A stretch of 64,000 bases of DNA from Sinorhizobium glycinis (GCF_001651865.1 NZ_LPUX01000053.1:930001-994000); one strand, 5' to 3'. Positions 8,294 to 17,270 are shown, numbered from the stretch's first letter. Translations and numbers: made by a program. The notes: generated from the sequence alone by a model not told the origin.

Positions 8294-9276
8294 ATATGCA
8301 GGATGCCTTCAGGCATCCCTGCCTCGTTGACGAGGAACAGCACGGTGACCTTGTGCTCCTGCATGAATTCCATTGCGGCGCTTGCCAGCACGTCTCCCTG
8401 CACCACCTTCGGATGATGCGACATGATCTCTTCGACCGGCTGGCCAAGCAGGTCGCCGGTCATGTGCCGGCGCAGGTCGCCGTCGGTGATCACGCCGACG
8501 AGCACGCCGCCGCCGTCCACGATGCCGACGACGCCGAAGCCCTTCGCCGACATCTCGATGACAGCCTCGCTCATCGGCCGGCCGACGGCGAGCAGCGGCA
8601 TCTGGCTGGTCACATGCGCGAGCTCGTGTACCAGCCGCAATTGCGCGCCGAGCTTGCCGCCCGGGTGGAAGGTCTTGAAGTCCTCGGCGGAAAATCCGCG
8701 CCGCTCCAGAAGCGCGATCGCCAGCGCATCGCCGACGGCGAGCTGCAGCATGGCCGAGGTCGTCGGCGCCAGCCCGTGCGGACAGGCCTCCGGCACTTTT
8801 GGAAGTACGAGGGCGATCTCGGAATTGCGCGCCAGGATGCTGTCGCGGTTGGAGGAGATCGACACGATCGGCACCTTGAAGCGCTTGGCGTAGGTGAGCA
8901 TGTTGGCGAGTTCCGCCGTCTCGCCCGACCAGGAGAGCAGGATCAGCACGTCATCGGAGGTGACCATGCCGAGATCGCCGTGGCTTGCCTCCGTCGGGTG
9001 GACGAAATAGGCCGAGGTGCCGGTGGAGGCCAAGGTCGCGGCGATCTTGCGGCCGATGTGGCCGCTCTTGCCGACGCCCGAAACGACGACGCGGCCATGG
9101 CCATCACCGACCAGCTCGACCGCCTCGACGAGGCTGCGCGCGAAACCTTGATCCGCCGCCAGGTGCTCAGCCAGGGCCTTGATGCCGTTGGTGGCCGTCG
9201 TCAACGTCCGGCCGATCGAATCCAGAACGGCGCTCGGGGAAGACCCCTCGGCCTTTACGTGTCGCAAGCCCATCAT
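8263..9276 (-). CDS. kpsF: KpsF/GutQ arabinose-5-phosphate isomerase
   Basis: Converts D-ribulose-5-phosphate to D-arabinose-5-phosphate, the first step toward Kdo. An N-terminal SIS sugar-isomerase domain (GVGKSGHIGRKIAATLAS, HPTEASHGDLGM, LLSWSGETAEL) is followed by two CBS domains over the last ~130 residues (IVDGGGVLVGVITDGDLRR). Length (337 residues) matches the family. Two adjacent ATGs at 9271-9276 are possible starts; a GTG at 9291 would add five residues but lacks a ribosome binding site. It is convergent with rkpJ, and the context suggests a capsule-dedicated copy rather than the LPS copy. Confidence 0.92.
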   Translation of the reverse strand: MMGLRHVKAEGSSPSAVLDSIGRTLTTATNGIKALAEHLAADQGFARSLVEAVELVGDGHGRVVVSGVGKSGHIGRKIAATLASTGTSAYFVHPTEASHGDLGMVTSDDVLILLSWSGETAELANMLTYAKRFKVPIVSISSNRDSILARNSEIALVLPKVPEACPHGLAPTTSAMLQLAVGDALAIALLERRGFSAEDFKTFHPGGKLGAQLRLVHELAHVTSQMPLLAVGRPMSEAVIEMSAKGFGVVGIVDGGGVLVGVITDGDLRRHMTGDLLGQPVEEIMSHHPKVVQGDVLASAAMEFMQEHKVTVLFLVNEAGMPEGILHIHDLLRAGVA

Positions 9277-9653
9277 CAATCCCGGTTTCACAAACGATAC
9301 GATCGCAAGCCGCCTCTAGCGACCGCGCTTGGAATATAAAAGCCAGATATGCCCTTTTTTCCCGCAAACCAAGCCTCCAACACCGTGTTTCGGCCAAACC
9401 AGCCAATTTTCGCGGCGCTCACGCCAGCGGATCCGATTTTCCACAGGCGTGTTCGGCGGCAAAGACCTCCGGCCGGCGAGCGTCGAGCGAGGCGAGAACC
9501 GGGGGATCGCTCGCCTGACGTCATGGAAACGCGCCCTGACACAGGCTTCGGGCTCCATGAAGTCCTGGCGAACCTTGTCGGCCGCGGCGCGGAAGCTGCA
9601 GCCGACGTTCGATAACTGGGGATCATTGGCTACGGGCGGCGGCGGCGCAAGAA
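9277..9653. other. Gene-poor stretch upstream of kpsF
   Basis: About 375 bases between kpsF and the small gene at 9654-9860. No recognised protein is encoded. A - strand frame (9316-9657) starts at a GTG overlapping the stop of the upstream small gene and is treated as a finding, not as a gene. The A+T-rich section near 9330-9370 may hold the kpsF promoter, but I see no clear -35/-10 pair. Confidence 0.4.
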
Positions 9654-9860
9654 TCACGCCGCGGCGCCGGCTTGGTGTTTGGGTGCGGCCTGGCCGGCAA
9701 GCAGGTGCCGTATGGCGGCGCGCGCTTCATCGGCGGAGCCGAAACGTTGCGCGTCGAGATCCCAGACGTGATACTTGACGGCCAGGAACTTCAACCGGTC
9801 CTGGTCCGGGACGACGACGCCAACGGCCTCTCCGCCATATTCGATAACTTGCTTGTTCAT
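9654..9860 (-). CDS. Small conserved rhizobial protein of unknown function
   Basis: 68 residues beginning MNKQVIEYGGEAVGVVVPD, with RLKFLAVKYHVWDLD and a final SADEARAAIRHLLAG helix, then a low-complexity alanine-rich tail. No signal peptide or membrane segment is visible. A very strong Shine-Dalgarno (GGAGGAG on the - strand, 9871-9877) sits 10 bases before the ATG, which supports expression despite the small size. The sequence resembles a family of short proteins seen repeatedly in rhizobia, but I know no function for it. kpsF lies downstream on the same strand, with ~375 bases between. Confidence 0.75.
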   Translation of the reverse strand: MNKQVIEYGGEAVGVVVPDQDRLKFLAVKYHVWDLDAQRFGSADEARAAIRHLLAGQAAPKHQAGAAA

Positions 9861-10305
9861 GCGAATAACGCTCCTCCACGCCTGGGGCGCGGATCATTCA
9901 ATTCTCGGCAAAAGGTGAATTTGGTAAGTTCGAACAGTCACATTCGGCAAAGCGTGCGAATGAGACCTTTCACTGTTGCACGACAAAGGGAACGAGAGCC
10001 GCAGAAGGCGGCGGTCGAGACAATTCTGGACATGTCACTCTCCTTCGGCTGAGCGCGGCACATGGCGCCGCGGCGGTTCATGAACAATGCGAGGCGGAAT
10101 CCTTCCGCGTCACGGTTTGCAAACTAGAATAATCTACCAATTTAGTCAATTACAAAAACGAGAAAGCGGAAAATAATTCTCCTCATCCCGTTTCTGGTCG
10201 CCTCGTAGACAATTCCATTGCGTCCCCTGCAGGGGCATCTCCTATCTAGGTAGCGCCGAATCGACCTGCAAGCGACGATTCGCATAAAGGCAGCACTTTC
10301 GGACG
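9861..10305. other. Non-coding stretch between small gene and secDF
   Basis: About 445 bases without a credible gene. It contains the ribosome binding site of the upstream-reading small gene and an A+T-rich section at ~10125-10180, unusual for this GC-rich DNA, which may include a promoter or a small RNA. I see no tRNA, riboswitch or repeat that I recognise here. Confidence 0.4.
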
Positions 10306-10334
10306 AAAAAGGGGCAGCCCCGTGAGGCTGCCCC
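10306..10334 (-). terminator. Intrinsic terminator of secDF
   Basis: Perfect 9-bp arms GGGGCAGCC (10311-10319) and GGCTGCCCC (10326-10334) with a 6-base loop. Read on the - strand, the hairpin is followed directly by five T (10306-10310). It sits 28 bases past the secDF stop. Confidence 0.92.
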
Positions 10335-10361
10335 TGCTGTCGGTAATGGAGGCGGCGGACG

Positions 10362-12953
10362 TCAGACCGCCGGCGTGCCTGGCTGCGCGCTGGAGCGGCC
10401 GGCCTCGCGATCCTTCCACCAGCGGCTGAGGAACAAGAGGATCGGCCCGCCGATATAGATCGACGAGGTCGTCGCGACGATGACGCCGAAGATCATCGGC
10501 CAGGCGAAGCTGCGAACCGCCTCGCCGCCCCAGATGGCCATCGGCACCAGCGAAAGCGCCGTCGCCATCGAGGTGAAGATGCATCGCGCGATCACCTGGT
10601 TGATGCTCATGTCGATGAGGTCGGAGAAGGGCATCGACTTGTACTTGCGCAGGTTCTCGCGCATGCGGTCGTAGACCACCACTTTGTCGTTCACCGAGTA
10701 GCCGATCATCGTCAGCAATGCGGCGATCGCCGTCAGGTTGAAGTCGATGCCCGTCAGCGCAAAGAAGCCGACGGTCTTGGTGATGTCGAGCAAAAGCACC
10801 GCGATCGCGCCGACGGCGAAGTGCCATTCGAAGCGGAACCAGATGTAGAGCAGGATCGCCACCATCGCGAGGCCGACGGCGAGGAAGCCGGAACGAGCCA
10901 GCTCGCCGCTGACCGTCGGGCCAACGACTTCGGTGCGCTCCATGCTGGCGCCGGGGATGGCGGTCGTCACGGCATCCTTGATGCGGTTCAGCGCCGCCGT
11001 CTGTTCCTGCTCGCCGCCCGGCTGGCGCTGGACGCGAACCAGCACCGACTGACCGCCGCCGAAGTCCTGCAGCGCAACCTCGCCAAGATTGAGCTCTTCG
11101 AGGCTGTGGCGCAGCGTCGGCAGGTCGATCTTCTCCTTCGACACCGCCTCGACCTGGATGCCGCCGATGAAGTCGATGCCGTAGTTGAGCCCCGGCGTGA
11201 AGAACAGGATGACGGAGCTGATCGACAGGAAGGCCGAGAAGCCGATAGCCTGGAAGCGACGCTTCATGAAGGAGAAGGTCGGCAGGTGCGGGACGCGCCC
11301 GAAGAGCGACGGGATCTCCAGCTTCTTCATCTTGCGGCGCACGACGACCTCGCGCATCAGCAGGCGCACGACGGTGACCGAAGTGAACATCGAGATGACG
11401 ATGCCGAGCATCATGGTGACCGCGAAGCCGCGGACCGGGCCGCTGCCGAGCCAGAACAGCAGAACCGTGCCGGCAAGCGTGGTGACGTTGGAATCGAGAA
11501 TGGTCGCGTAGGCCTTGTTGAAGCCGACGTCGAGCGCCTTCATCGCACCGGCGCCCGCTTCCGTTTCTTCGCGGATACGCGCGTTGATGAGAATGTTGGC
11601 GTCGACCGCCATGCCAATGCCGAGGATGATGCCGGCAATGCCTGGCAAGGTCAGCGTCGAGCCGATCAGGCCGAGAACACCGATCGTCAGGATGGTGTGG
11701 AGCACCAAGCCGACATTGGCGATCATGCCCCAGGCACCATAGAGAACGATCATCAGCGTCACGACGAGGCCGAAACCGGCAAGACCGGTGTAGAGGCCCA
11801 TACGGATCGAGTCGCTGCCGAGGTTCGGCCCGACCGAGCGCTCTTCGATGATGGTGAGCGGTGCCGGCAAAGCGCCGGAACGCAGCAGTGCCGAGAGGAC
11901 CGTGGCCTCCTCGACCGTGAAGTTGCCGCTGATCTGGCCACGGCCGCCGAGGATAGGCTCGTTGATGACCGGAGCCGTCAGGACCTTGCCGTCGAGGACG
12001 ATGGCAAATGGACGGCCGACGTTTTCACGGGTGATGTCGGCGAACTGGCGGGCGCCGAGCGAGTCGAAGGCGAAATCCACGACCGGCTGGTTGTTGCGCT
12101 GGTCGAAGCCGACCTTCGCATCCTCGAGGCGTTCGCCGGAAATGGCGACGCGGCTTTCGACCGGATATTTGTTGCCGTCATCGGCGCCCGGCAGGATATC
12201 GACGCCGCGCGGGGCAGGCTGCGTGATGTCGACGCTCTGGTCGAGCATGTGGAAGCTCATCTGTGCCGTCGAACCGAGCAGTTCGCGCAGACGCGTCGGA
12301 TCCTGGAGGCCCGGCAGCTGGACGAGAATGCGGTTCGAACCGATGCGCTGGATCAGCGGCTCGGCGACGCCGACCTGGTCGACGCGGTTGCGGATGATTT
12401 CAAGGCTCTGCTCGACCGCCTTGGTCATGCGGTCGGCAAGACCTGCCTCGGTCATCGCCAGCGTGATGACGTCGCCGGTGGTCGTCACCTCGACTTCAGT
12501 AGCGGCGGCGCCGAAACCGACCGTGCCGATGGGCGCGGCCAATTCCTGCAGCTTCGGCAGGACCTTTTCCCGATCGGCGGGATCGGCGACGTTTACCGTC
12601 ACGCTGTTGCCGCTGATTCGCGCCGAAGAGGCGGAGACGCGCTCGCCGCGCAGGACGCGCCGGGTGTCGTCGAGAAGCGAGTTGAGGCGAGCCTTCTGCA
12701 GCCCCGCCCCGTCGACCTCGAGCACGAGGTGCGAACCGCCGCGAAGGTCGAGGCCGAGGGTGACCGGCTTGAAGGGAAGCACGGAAGCGAATCGCTCCCG
12801 CACGGCCGGCGTCAGCACGCTCGGCACCGCCGCGAGGCATCCGAAGATAATGATCGCGACATAGGCGAGAACCGCCCATCTGGATGTACGCATGTGGAAA
12901 TTCCAAAAACGCCTGAGCGCGCCTTCTTTGGCACCGATCGGGCTAGGTTTCAT
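10362..12953 (-). CDS. secDF: SecDF fused protein-export membrane protein
   Basis: 863 residues that join SecD and SecF in one chain. The accessory complex uses the proton gradient to help SecYEG pull proteins across the inner membrane. The SecD half shows GLDLRGGSHLVLEVD near the N-terminus, the large periplasmic P1 domain and a membrane block ending around residue 560. The SecF half opens with a new first span and GLNYGIDFIGGIQ, and ends with the span motif GYSVNDKVVVYDRMREN. The given start adds about 20 residues before MRTSRWAVLAYVA; that internal ATG (12893) is an equally good start and neither has a strong ribosome binding site. No yajC is adjacent in the window. Confidence 0.95.
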   Translation of the reverse strand: MKPSPIGAKEGALRRFWNFHMRTSRWAVLAYVAIIIFGCLAAVPSVLTPAVRERFASVLPFKPVTLGLDLRGGSHLVLEVDGAGLQKARLNSLLDDTRRVLRGERVSASSARISGNSVTVNVADPADREKVLPKLQELAAPIGTVGFGAAATEVEVTTTGDVITLAMTEAGLADRMTKAVEQSLEIIRNRVDQVGVAEPLIQRIGSNRILVQLPGLQDPTRLRELLGSTAQMSFHMLDQSVDITQPAPRGVDILPGADDGNKYPVESRVAISGERLEDAKVGFDQRNNQPVVDFAFDSLGARQFADITRENVGRPFAIVLDGKVLTAPVINEPILGGRGQISGNFTVEEATVLSALLRSGALPAPLTIIEERSVGPNLGSDSIRMGLYTGLAGFGLVVTLMIVLYGAWGMIANVGLVLHTILTIGVLGLIGSTLTLPGIAGIILGIGMAVDANILINARIREETEAGAGAMKALDVGFNKAYATILDSNVTTLAGTVLLFWLGSGPVRGFAVTMMLGIVISMFTSVTVVRLLMREVVVRRKMKKLEIPSLFGRVPHLPTFSFMKRRFQAIGFSAFLSISSVILFFTPGLNYGIDFIGGIQVEAVSKEKIDLPTLRHSLEELNLGEVALQDFGGGQSVLVRVQRQPGGEQEQTAALNRIKDAVTTAIPGASMERTEVVGPTVSGELARSGFLAVGLAMVAILLYIWFRFEWHFAVGAIAVLLLDITKTVGFFALTGIDFNLTAIAALLTMIGYSVNDKVVVYDRMRENLRKYKSMPFSDLIDMSINQVIARCIFTSMATALSLVPMAIWGGEAVRSFAWPMIFGVIVATTSSIYIGGPILLFLSRWWKDREAGRSSAQPGTPAV

Positions 12954-12994
12954 CGAGGCCGGAGTGAAAGCTCCGCCGAATTCTCAATCGCAAT

Positions 12995-13402
12995 TCAGGC
13001 CGCGGGCGGTCCGCGGATACGCTCGCTCTCGTGGCGGGAGCCGATTGCGCCTTCCGTGCGCGGATAACCGAGGAGCCGAGTGTCCTCATAGATCGGCAAG
13101 GTCACAGCTTCGGCCGCAAGCACCGCGGACGGGTCGCCGCCGAGCGTCACCTTTCCTTCGGGCCGCTCACCACTGATGCGCAATTCCGGCAAGGCGACGG
13201 CACGGGAAATCTGGCGGGCGGCGGGACGATCGGGCGATCCGCCATCGGGCGCGGAGACACTGCCGGTCTGCGCGCCCACACGGCCGGAAACGCTCTGCCC
13301 GACGGCGATGACCTGCATGGCAAAGGAAGCGCAGAACAGCCACAGCACGGCAAGGAGCCGGCCGGCCTGCATGTTCCTGCTGCCACCACCCAAGCGGTCC
13401 AT
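12995..13402 (-). CDS. Hypothetical membrane-anchored protein upstream of secDF
   Basis: 135 residues from the ATG at 13402, which has AAAGGAA upstream; the frame is open further but without a ribosome binding site. One N-terminal hydrophobic segment (AVLWLFCASFAMQVIAVG) is followed by a proline- and glycine-rich polar remainder, so the protein is probably anchored in or exported across the inner membrane. It ends 41 bases before secDF on the same strand and may be co-transcribed. I recognise no family. Codon use is ordinary for the window. Confidence 0.45.
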   Translation of the reverse strand: MDRLGGGSRNMQAGRLLAVLWLFCASFAMQVIAVGQSVSGRVGAQTGSVSAPDGGSPDRPAARQISRAVALPELRISGERPEGKVTLGGDPSAVLAAEAVTLPIYEDTRLLGYPRTEGAIGSRHESERIRGPPAA

Positions 13403-13557
13403 CGAGGACGCGGTTCCTTTCTCTCGGCGCCTTAGCGCCCGCGAGATAAAATTCAGCCCGATCCCCAGCCTAGTGGAAGAACATGGCCGGATTCGAGCAG
13501 GCGCCCTTAACACCATTCCGGGGCGCAAAAGTCAAATGCGGCGCGGCCCGATCGTTG

Positions 13558-15171
13558 TCAGGCAGCGAGGCCGGCGGTCCTTTCCTGATGGATCTCGATC
13601 AGCGACGGACCCGACCGCGAAGCGGCATCCGCCAGAGCACGCGGCAGGTCCTCGATATTCGCCAGCCGCTCAGCCGGGACGCCATAAGCCTTGGCAGTCA
13701 ACAGGAAATCCGGCGCGGAAGGCTTCACGCCTTCCGGCGTGACACCGGCTTCGACCATGTGGGATTCGATCTCCCGGTAGCCGTCATTGTTCCAGACGAG
13801 GAAGGTCACCCGGGCCGCGGCATCTACCGCCGAGCCGATCTCGGCCAGCGAAAACTGGAAGCCCCCGTCGCCGACAAGGCAGACGACCGGCTTTTCCGGA
13901 TCGGCAACCGCCGCGCCGACGGCCGCGGGAGGCGCATAGCCGAGCGACCCATAGCCGGTGGCGGAGTTGAACCAGGCGCGCTGCCGCGGCGCATCGCAGT
14001 AGAGGTTGCCGGCATAGACCGCCTGGGTCGAATCGCCGACGATGGTGCAGTCCGGAAGGGCCTTGTAGATCAAGTCGATCACACGGACTTCGGCACGCAT
14101 CTTCGGTGTCATTTCCTTCAGCGCCGCCATGCGCGCCGCATCGGCCCGCGACGCGCCGTCCCTTGCGGGCGTGTGGCCGGGCAGGAAACCCAGCATCCCC
14201 GCCGTCGCGGCCTTTGCCCCGGAAAGGATCGACAGCGCCGCCTGCGGCCCGCGCGCCAGCTGCGCGGCGTCGATGTCGGTGCGGATCAAGTTGCGAAGCA
14301 CGGGAAAACCGCCATCGGCATAGAGGTCGTAGTCGGTCTGACCCATCTCGGTGCCGAGCGCCAGCACGAGATCGGCATCGCGCAGCAAGGCGCGGACGGC
14401 CTTAAGGCTCGGGCTTGCCGGAACGCGCAAGGGATGGCCGGCCAGCATGCCGCGGGCGTTCACCGTCGTAACCACCGGCGCGCCGATCTGCTCGGCGAGC
14501 GCCCGTACCTCCGCCTCTGCCGTCAGCGCCCCGCCACCGCAGAGAACGACGGGGCGCGAGGCTTCCGCGCAGAGGATCGCCGCCCTCTGCAAGGTTTCGC
14601 TGTCGGAGCGCGGGCGGGTCGCCGCCGCTGGCTTGATGCCCTTGCTCTCGATCCGCTCGACCATCACGTCGGTCGGGATCTCGATATGCACAGGCCCGGG
14701 CCGCCCGGAAAGCAGCACGGCAAAGGCACGGTCGACGACCAGCGGCAGGTCGGCCGGATTGATCAGCGTGTGCGAATAGAGAGCCAGGGTCTTCATCATC
14801 CCCTGCTGGTCGGGCAGTTCGTGCAGCAGCCCACGGCCGTGCCCCAGCGAGTCGCGCCGGTTGACGCCGGAAATGACCAGCATCGGGATCGAATCCTGCC
14901 GCGCCTGCGCCATTGCCGTGATCGTATTGGTGAGGCCAGGTCCGGTGATGACCAGCGCCACACCCGGCTTGCCGCTGACGCGCGCATAGCCGTCGGCCAT
15001 GAAGCCGGCGCCCTGCTCATGACGGGGCGTCACATGGCGGATCTTCGAGGCCGAAAGCCCACGATAGAGCTCGACGGTATGAACGCCTGGAATGCCGAAC
15101 ACGACTTCGACGCCGTTTGCCTCGAGCAGATCGACGAGGACCTCGCCGACGGTTTTCATTTCGACGCTCAT
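13558..15171 (-). CDS. AruI-like ThDP-dependent 2-oxo acid decarboxylase
   Basis: 537 residues of the acetolactate-synthase/benzoylformate-decarboxylase superfamily. The catalytic glutamate lies in RHEQGAGFMADGYAR, and the ThDP/Mg motif is GDGGFQFSLAEIG ending in WNNDGY. It is not a biosynthetic acetolactate synthase by context, since no small subunit is nearby. Its start overlaps the stop of an AruH-like transaminase (ATGA), the arrangement of Pseudomonas aruHI, where AruI decarboxylates 5-guanidino-2-oxopentanoate (2-ketoarginine) in the arginine transaminase pathway. The ATG at 15171 was chosen for its AAAGGAG. The substrate could be another 2-oxo acid made by the partner enzyme. Confidence 0.75.
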   Translation of the reverse strand: MSVEMKTVGEVLVDLLEANGVEVVFGIPGVHTVELYRGLSASKIRHVTPRHEQGAGFMADGYARVSGKPGVALVITGPGLTNTITAMAQARQDSIPMLVISGVNRRDSLGHGRGLLHELPDQQGMMKTLALYSHTLINPADLPLVVDRAFAVLLSGRPGPVHIEIPTDVMVERIESKGIKPAAATRPRSDSETLQRAAILCAEASRPVVLCGGGALTAEAEVRALAEQIGAPVVTTVNARGMLAGHPLRVPASPSLKAVRALLRDADLVLALGTEMGQTDYDLYADGGFPVLRNLIRTDIDAAQLARGPQAALSILSGAKAATAGMLGFLPGHTPARDGASRADAARMAALKEMTPKMRAEVRVIDLIYKALPDCTIVGDSTQAVYAGNLYCDAPRQRAWFNSATGYGSLGYAPPAAVGAAVADPEKPVVCLVGDGGFQFSLAEIGSAVDAAARVTFLVWNNDGYREIESHMVEAGVTPEGVKPSAPDFLLTAKAYGVPAERLANIEDLPRALADAASRSGPSLIEIHQERTAGLAA

Positions 15172-16358
15172 GCGCGGCGCTCCTTTCGAGTCGTACAACG
15201 TTCGGCCAGAGCGGCGATCCGGCGGCATGCCTCGTCTATATCCTGATCCGGTACGGTGAGGCTGACCCGCAGGAAGTTCCGCGCCTCGTTGCCAAAGGAC
15301 GAACCCGGCATCACCGCCACACCCTCCTCTTCGAGCAGCGCCCAGGCAAAGGCCTCGCCCGAGAGACCCGTTCCGGAGACGTCGATCAAGGCGAACATGC
15401 CGGCTTCCGGCGGCAGAACCGAGATGCCCGGCGTCCGGGCGAGAGCGACCGCCATCCGGCCGGCGCGTCGCCTGTAAGCCTCGCGCATCTGCCGCGCCGT
15501 ATCGATGTCATGCGTCAGTGCGTAGGCGGTCATGTCGGCGATGAATGGCTGCTGGCCGAAAAGCATGGTTTCCGAAACCGCCAGGAGGCGATGCGTGAAC
15601 TCGGCCGGGCCGATCGCCCAGCCGCTGCGGAAGCCGGGAGCGGCATGCGACTTCGAAATAGACGAGACGACCACGGTGCGCTCGGCGAGATCCGGATCGT
15701 CGAAAGGGGACGCGAAGACGGCGTCAAAAACCAGTTCCTCATAGACCTCGTCGCAGACGATCCACAGATCGTGGCGGCGCGCAACCTCGCCGATTGCCGA
15801 GATCTCCGCCGCCGTCAGCACGGCACCGGTCGGATTATGCGGCGTGTTCAAGAGAAGGACACGACAGTCGGGCGTAACCGCCCGCTCCAGGTCCTCCGCC
15901 CGCATGTGAAAGCCGTGTTCCGGCTTCAACGGCACGAGAACGGGATGGGCGCCTGTCGAACGGATGACGCCCTCGTAGGTGGCATAGAGCGGATCGCCGA
16001 CGAGCACGCCGTCGCCTGCTTCGGCCAGCCCCAGCATCACCGCGAAAAGCGCCGTCTGGGTGCCGGGGAAACAGAGAATGTTCTCCGCCGTCACATCGGC
16101 GCGGCGGCGACGATATTTTTCCGCAAGCGCGGCGACGAGGGCCGGCTCGCCGCGGCCATTCGAATAACGGTAGCGCCCGGCATCCATGGCGCGCTGGCAC
16201 TCGTCGAGAAGGGCGCGGTCGGGCGGCAGGTCAGGCTCGCCGATGGTGAGCTCGATGAGATCCGCGCCGCTTGCCTTCAGCTGGCGTGCCCCAATGTGCA
16301 GCGACCATTTGCCGGAGCCAAGGTCCGCCAGGCGCGAGGTGATCGACGCATAACGCAT
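15168..16358 (-). CDS. AruH-like arginine:pyruvate (class I) transaminase
   Basis: 396 residues of the fold-type I aminotransferases. Motifs are NTPHNPTG, the PLP aspartate in CDEVYEELVF, the lysine in SSISKSHAAPGFRSGW and the C-terminal arginine in NFLRVSLTVP. From memory it resembles Pseudomonas AruH throughout, including the N-terminal MRY start, the SKSHA motif and the segment MREAYRRRAGR. The start has GGAGAAAG upstream. It lies 33 bases after a TetR-type regulator and overlaps the decarboxylase gene. Expected role: transfer of the alpha-amino group of arginine, or a related basic amino acid, to pyruvate. Confidence 0.75.
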   Translation of the reverse strand: MRYASITSRLADLGSGKWSLHIGARQLKASGADLIELTIGEPDLPPDRALLDECQRAMDAGRYRYSNGRGEPALVAALAEKYRRRRADVTAENILCFPGTQTALFAVMLGLAEAGDGVLVGDPLYATYEGVIRSTGAHPVLVPLKPEHGFHMRAEDLERAVTPDCRVLLLNTPHNPTGAVLTAAEISAIGEVARRHDLWIVCDEVYEELVFDAVFASPFDDPDLAERTVVVSSISKSHAAPGFRSGWAIGPAEFTHRLLAVSETMLFGQQPFIADMTAYALTHDIDTARQMREAYRRRAGRMAVALARTPGISVLPPEAGMFALIDVSGTGLSGEAFAWALLEEEGVAVMPGSSFGNEARNFLRVSLTVPDQDIDEACRRIAALAERCTTRKERRA

Positions 16359-16391
16359 GGTGCTTTCTCCCGTTTCTTATTGTTCTATCGG

Positions 16392-17006
16392 CTAAGCTTC
16401 TATCGGCAGGCCGAGCAGCGCTTCGACGGAGGCCATGGCAATGCCGACCAGTTCGCCGTCGCGGAAAAGATCGCCGGCAAGGCAGCCTTCTACCCACAAC
16501 CCGTCGACAAGGCCATTTATCGCAATCGCATAGCGGCGGCATTCCTCCGAACTCGCGGCGCGGCCCTTCGCCGCGAGGAAATCGCTCAACAGATCCTGCA
16601 GGGCATTGCGAAAGGCGAGATAGCCTTCGCGGTGAATCTCGGCGAGCACCGGATCGACCCGCACCTGGCTGATGAAGGCGGCCCAGAGCGAGACGCTGCG
16701 GCTGTCGGCCACCGGTTCCGTCAGGTTGATGGCGATGAAATCCTTGAGCCGCGTCGTCGGATCCCCCTCTACGTTCTTGGCCTTTTCGGTGAGCGACGCG
16801 ATGACGGCGCGATAGGCTTCCGCCACCATCTGATCCTTCGAGTCGAAATAATGGCGGACGAGCCCGGCCGTCACGCCGGCGCGAACCGCAATCTGCCGGA
16901 CCGTCGCACCCTTCAGGCCGAATTCCGATATGCAGTCGAGCGTCGCCTCGATGAGCTCCTGGCGGCGCTCGCCTTCCGGAGCGCGGTGAAAACTCCGGCG
17001 GCTCAC
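16392..17006 (-). CDS. BetI-type TetR family transcriptional regulator
   Basis: 204 residues. The N-terminal helix-turn-helix reads RRQELIEATLDCISEFG and VRQIAVRAGVTAGLVRHYF. The C-terminal ligand domain has the BetI-like NGLVDGLWVEGCL pattern. The GTG at 17006 is the best start: GGGAG lies just upstream, and longer frames lack conserved sequence. It is first in a - strand unit with the AruH/AruI-like genes and diverges from the ABC transporter genes, so it likely represses both units from the shared intergenic region in response to the imported compound. The choline gene set normally tied to BetI is absent. A possible leader peptide overlaps its start. Confidence 0.82.
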   Translation of the reverse strand: MSRRSFHRAPEGERRQELIEATLDCISEFGLKGATVRQIAVRAGVTAGLVRHYFDSKDQMVAEAYRAVIASLTEKAKNVEGDPTTRLKDFIAINLTEPVADSRSVSLWAAFISQVRVDPVLAEIHREGYLAFRNALQDLLSDFLAAKGRAASSEECRRYAIAINGLVDGLWVEGCLAGDLFRDGELVGIAMASVEALLGLPIEA

Positions 17007-17062
17007 GACCGCTCCCGCCCGCTCTGCCCGATCATCGTCGCCTGCGGATCGGATAGACTCAT
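17003..17062 (-). CDS. Possible 19-residue leader peptide coupled to the TetR gene
   Basis: ATG at 17060-17062 with a good ribosome binding site (GCAGGAGC) encodes MSLSDPQATMIGQSGRERS and stops at a TGA that overlaps the GTG start of the regulator (GTGA). The placement suggests translational coupling. Its own ribosome binding site is better than that of the regulator. Alternatively the regulator is simply misread here and this is chance. Confidence 0.3.
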   Translation of the reverse strand: MSLSDPQATMIGQSGRERS

Positions 17063-17120
17063 GCGCTGCTCCTGCGGGGTGTGATTTTGGGTGGGGCCGC
17101 CAAAAAATCAGCGACGAAGT

Positions 17121-17152
17121 TATTATACACTTGAATAATAGCGACACAAGTG
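17121..17152. promoter_or_regulatory. Candidate operator in the divergent regulator/transporter promoter
   Basis: Two overlapping inverted repeats in A+T-rich DNA: TATTAT (17121-17126) with ATAATA (17135-17140), and CACTTG (17128-17133) with CAAGTG (17147-17152). The position between the - strand regulator/aruHI-like unit and the + strand ABC transporter unit is where a TetR-family repressor would bind. Promoter hexamers are not clear. Confidence 0.45.
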
Positions 17153-17270
17153 CAACCATGCCGGCCATGAAACAGCGTGACAAGCCGAAGATGCTGCACG
17201 AAAGAACGAGCAGGGGAACTGTTTTCATGCCTTCACGAGAAGCTCTGCGCGCCAATGGAGCCGCGTGTCG

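Noticed and set aside
10821-13067. A 748-codon open frame on the + strand opposite secDF
   Set aside because: Antisense shadow of a high-GC gene: no recognisable motif, rich in Asp/Arg/Glu as such shadows are, no ribosome binding site, and secDF itself is unmistakable.
13558-15171. Acetolactate synthase (ilvB) for branched-chain amino acids
   Set aside because: No regulatory subunit nearby, and the gene overlaps an AruH-like transaminase; the AruI-type decarboxylase reading fits the context better.
16392-17006. True BetI of the choline-betaine pathway
   Set aside because: No betA, betB or betC in the window; the linked genes concern amino acid uptake and breakdown, so only the family name is kept.
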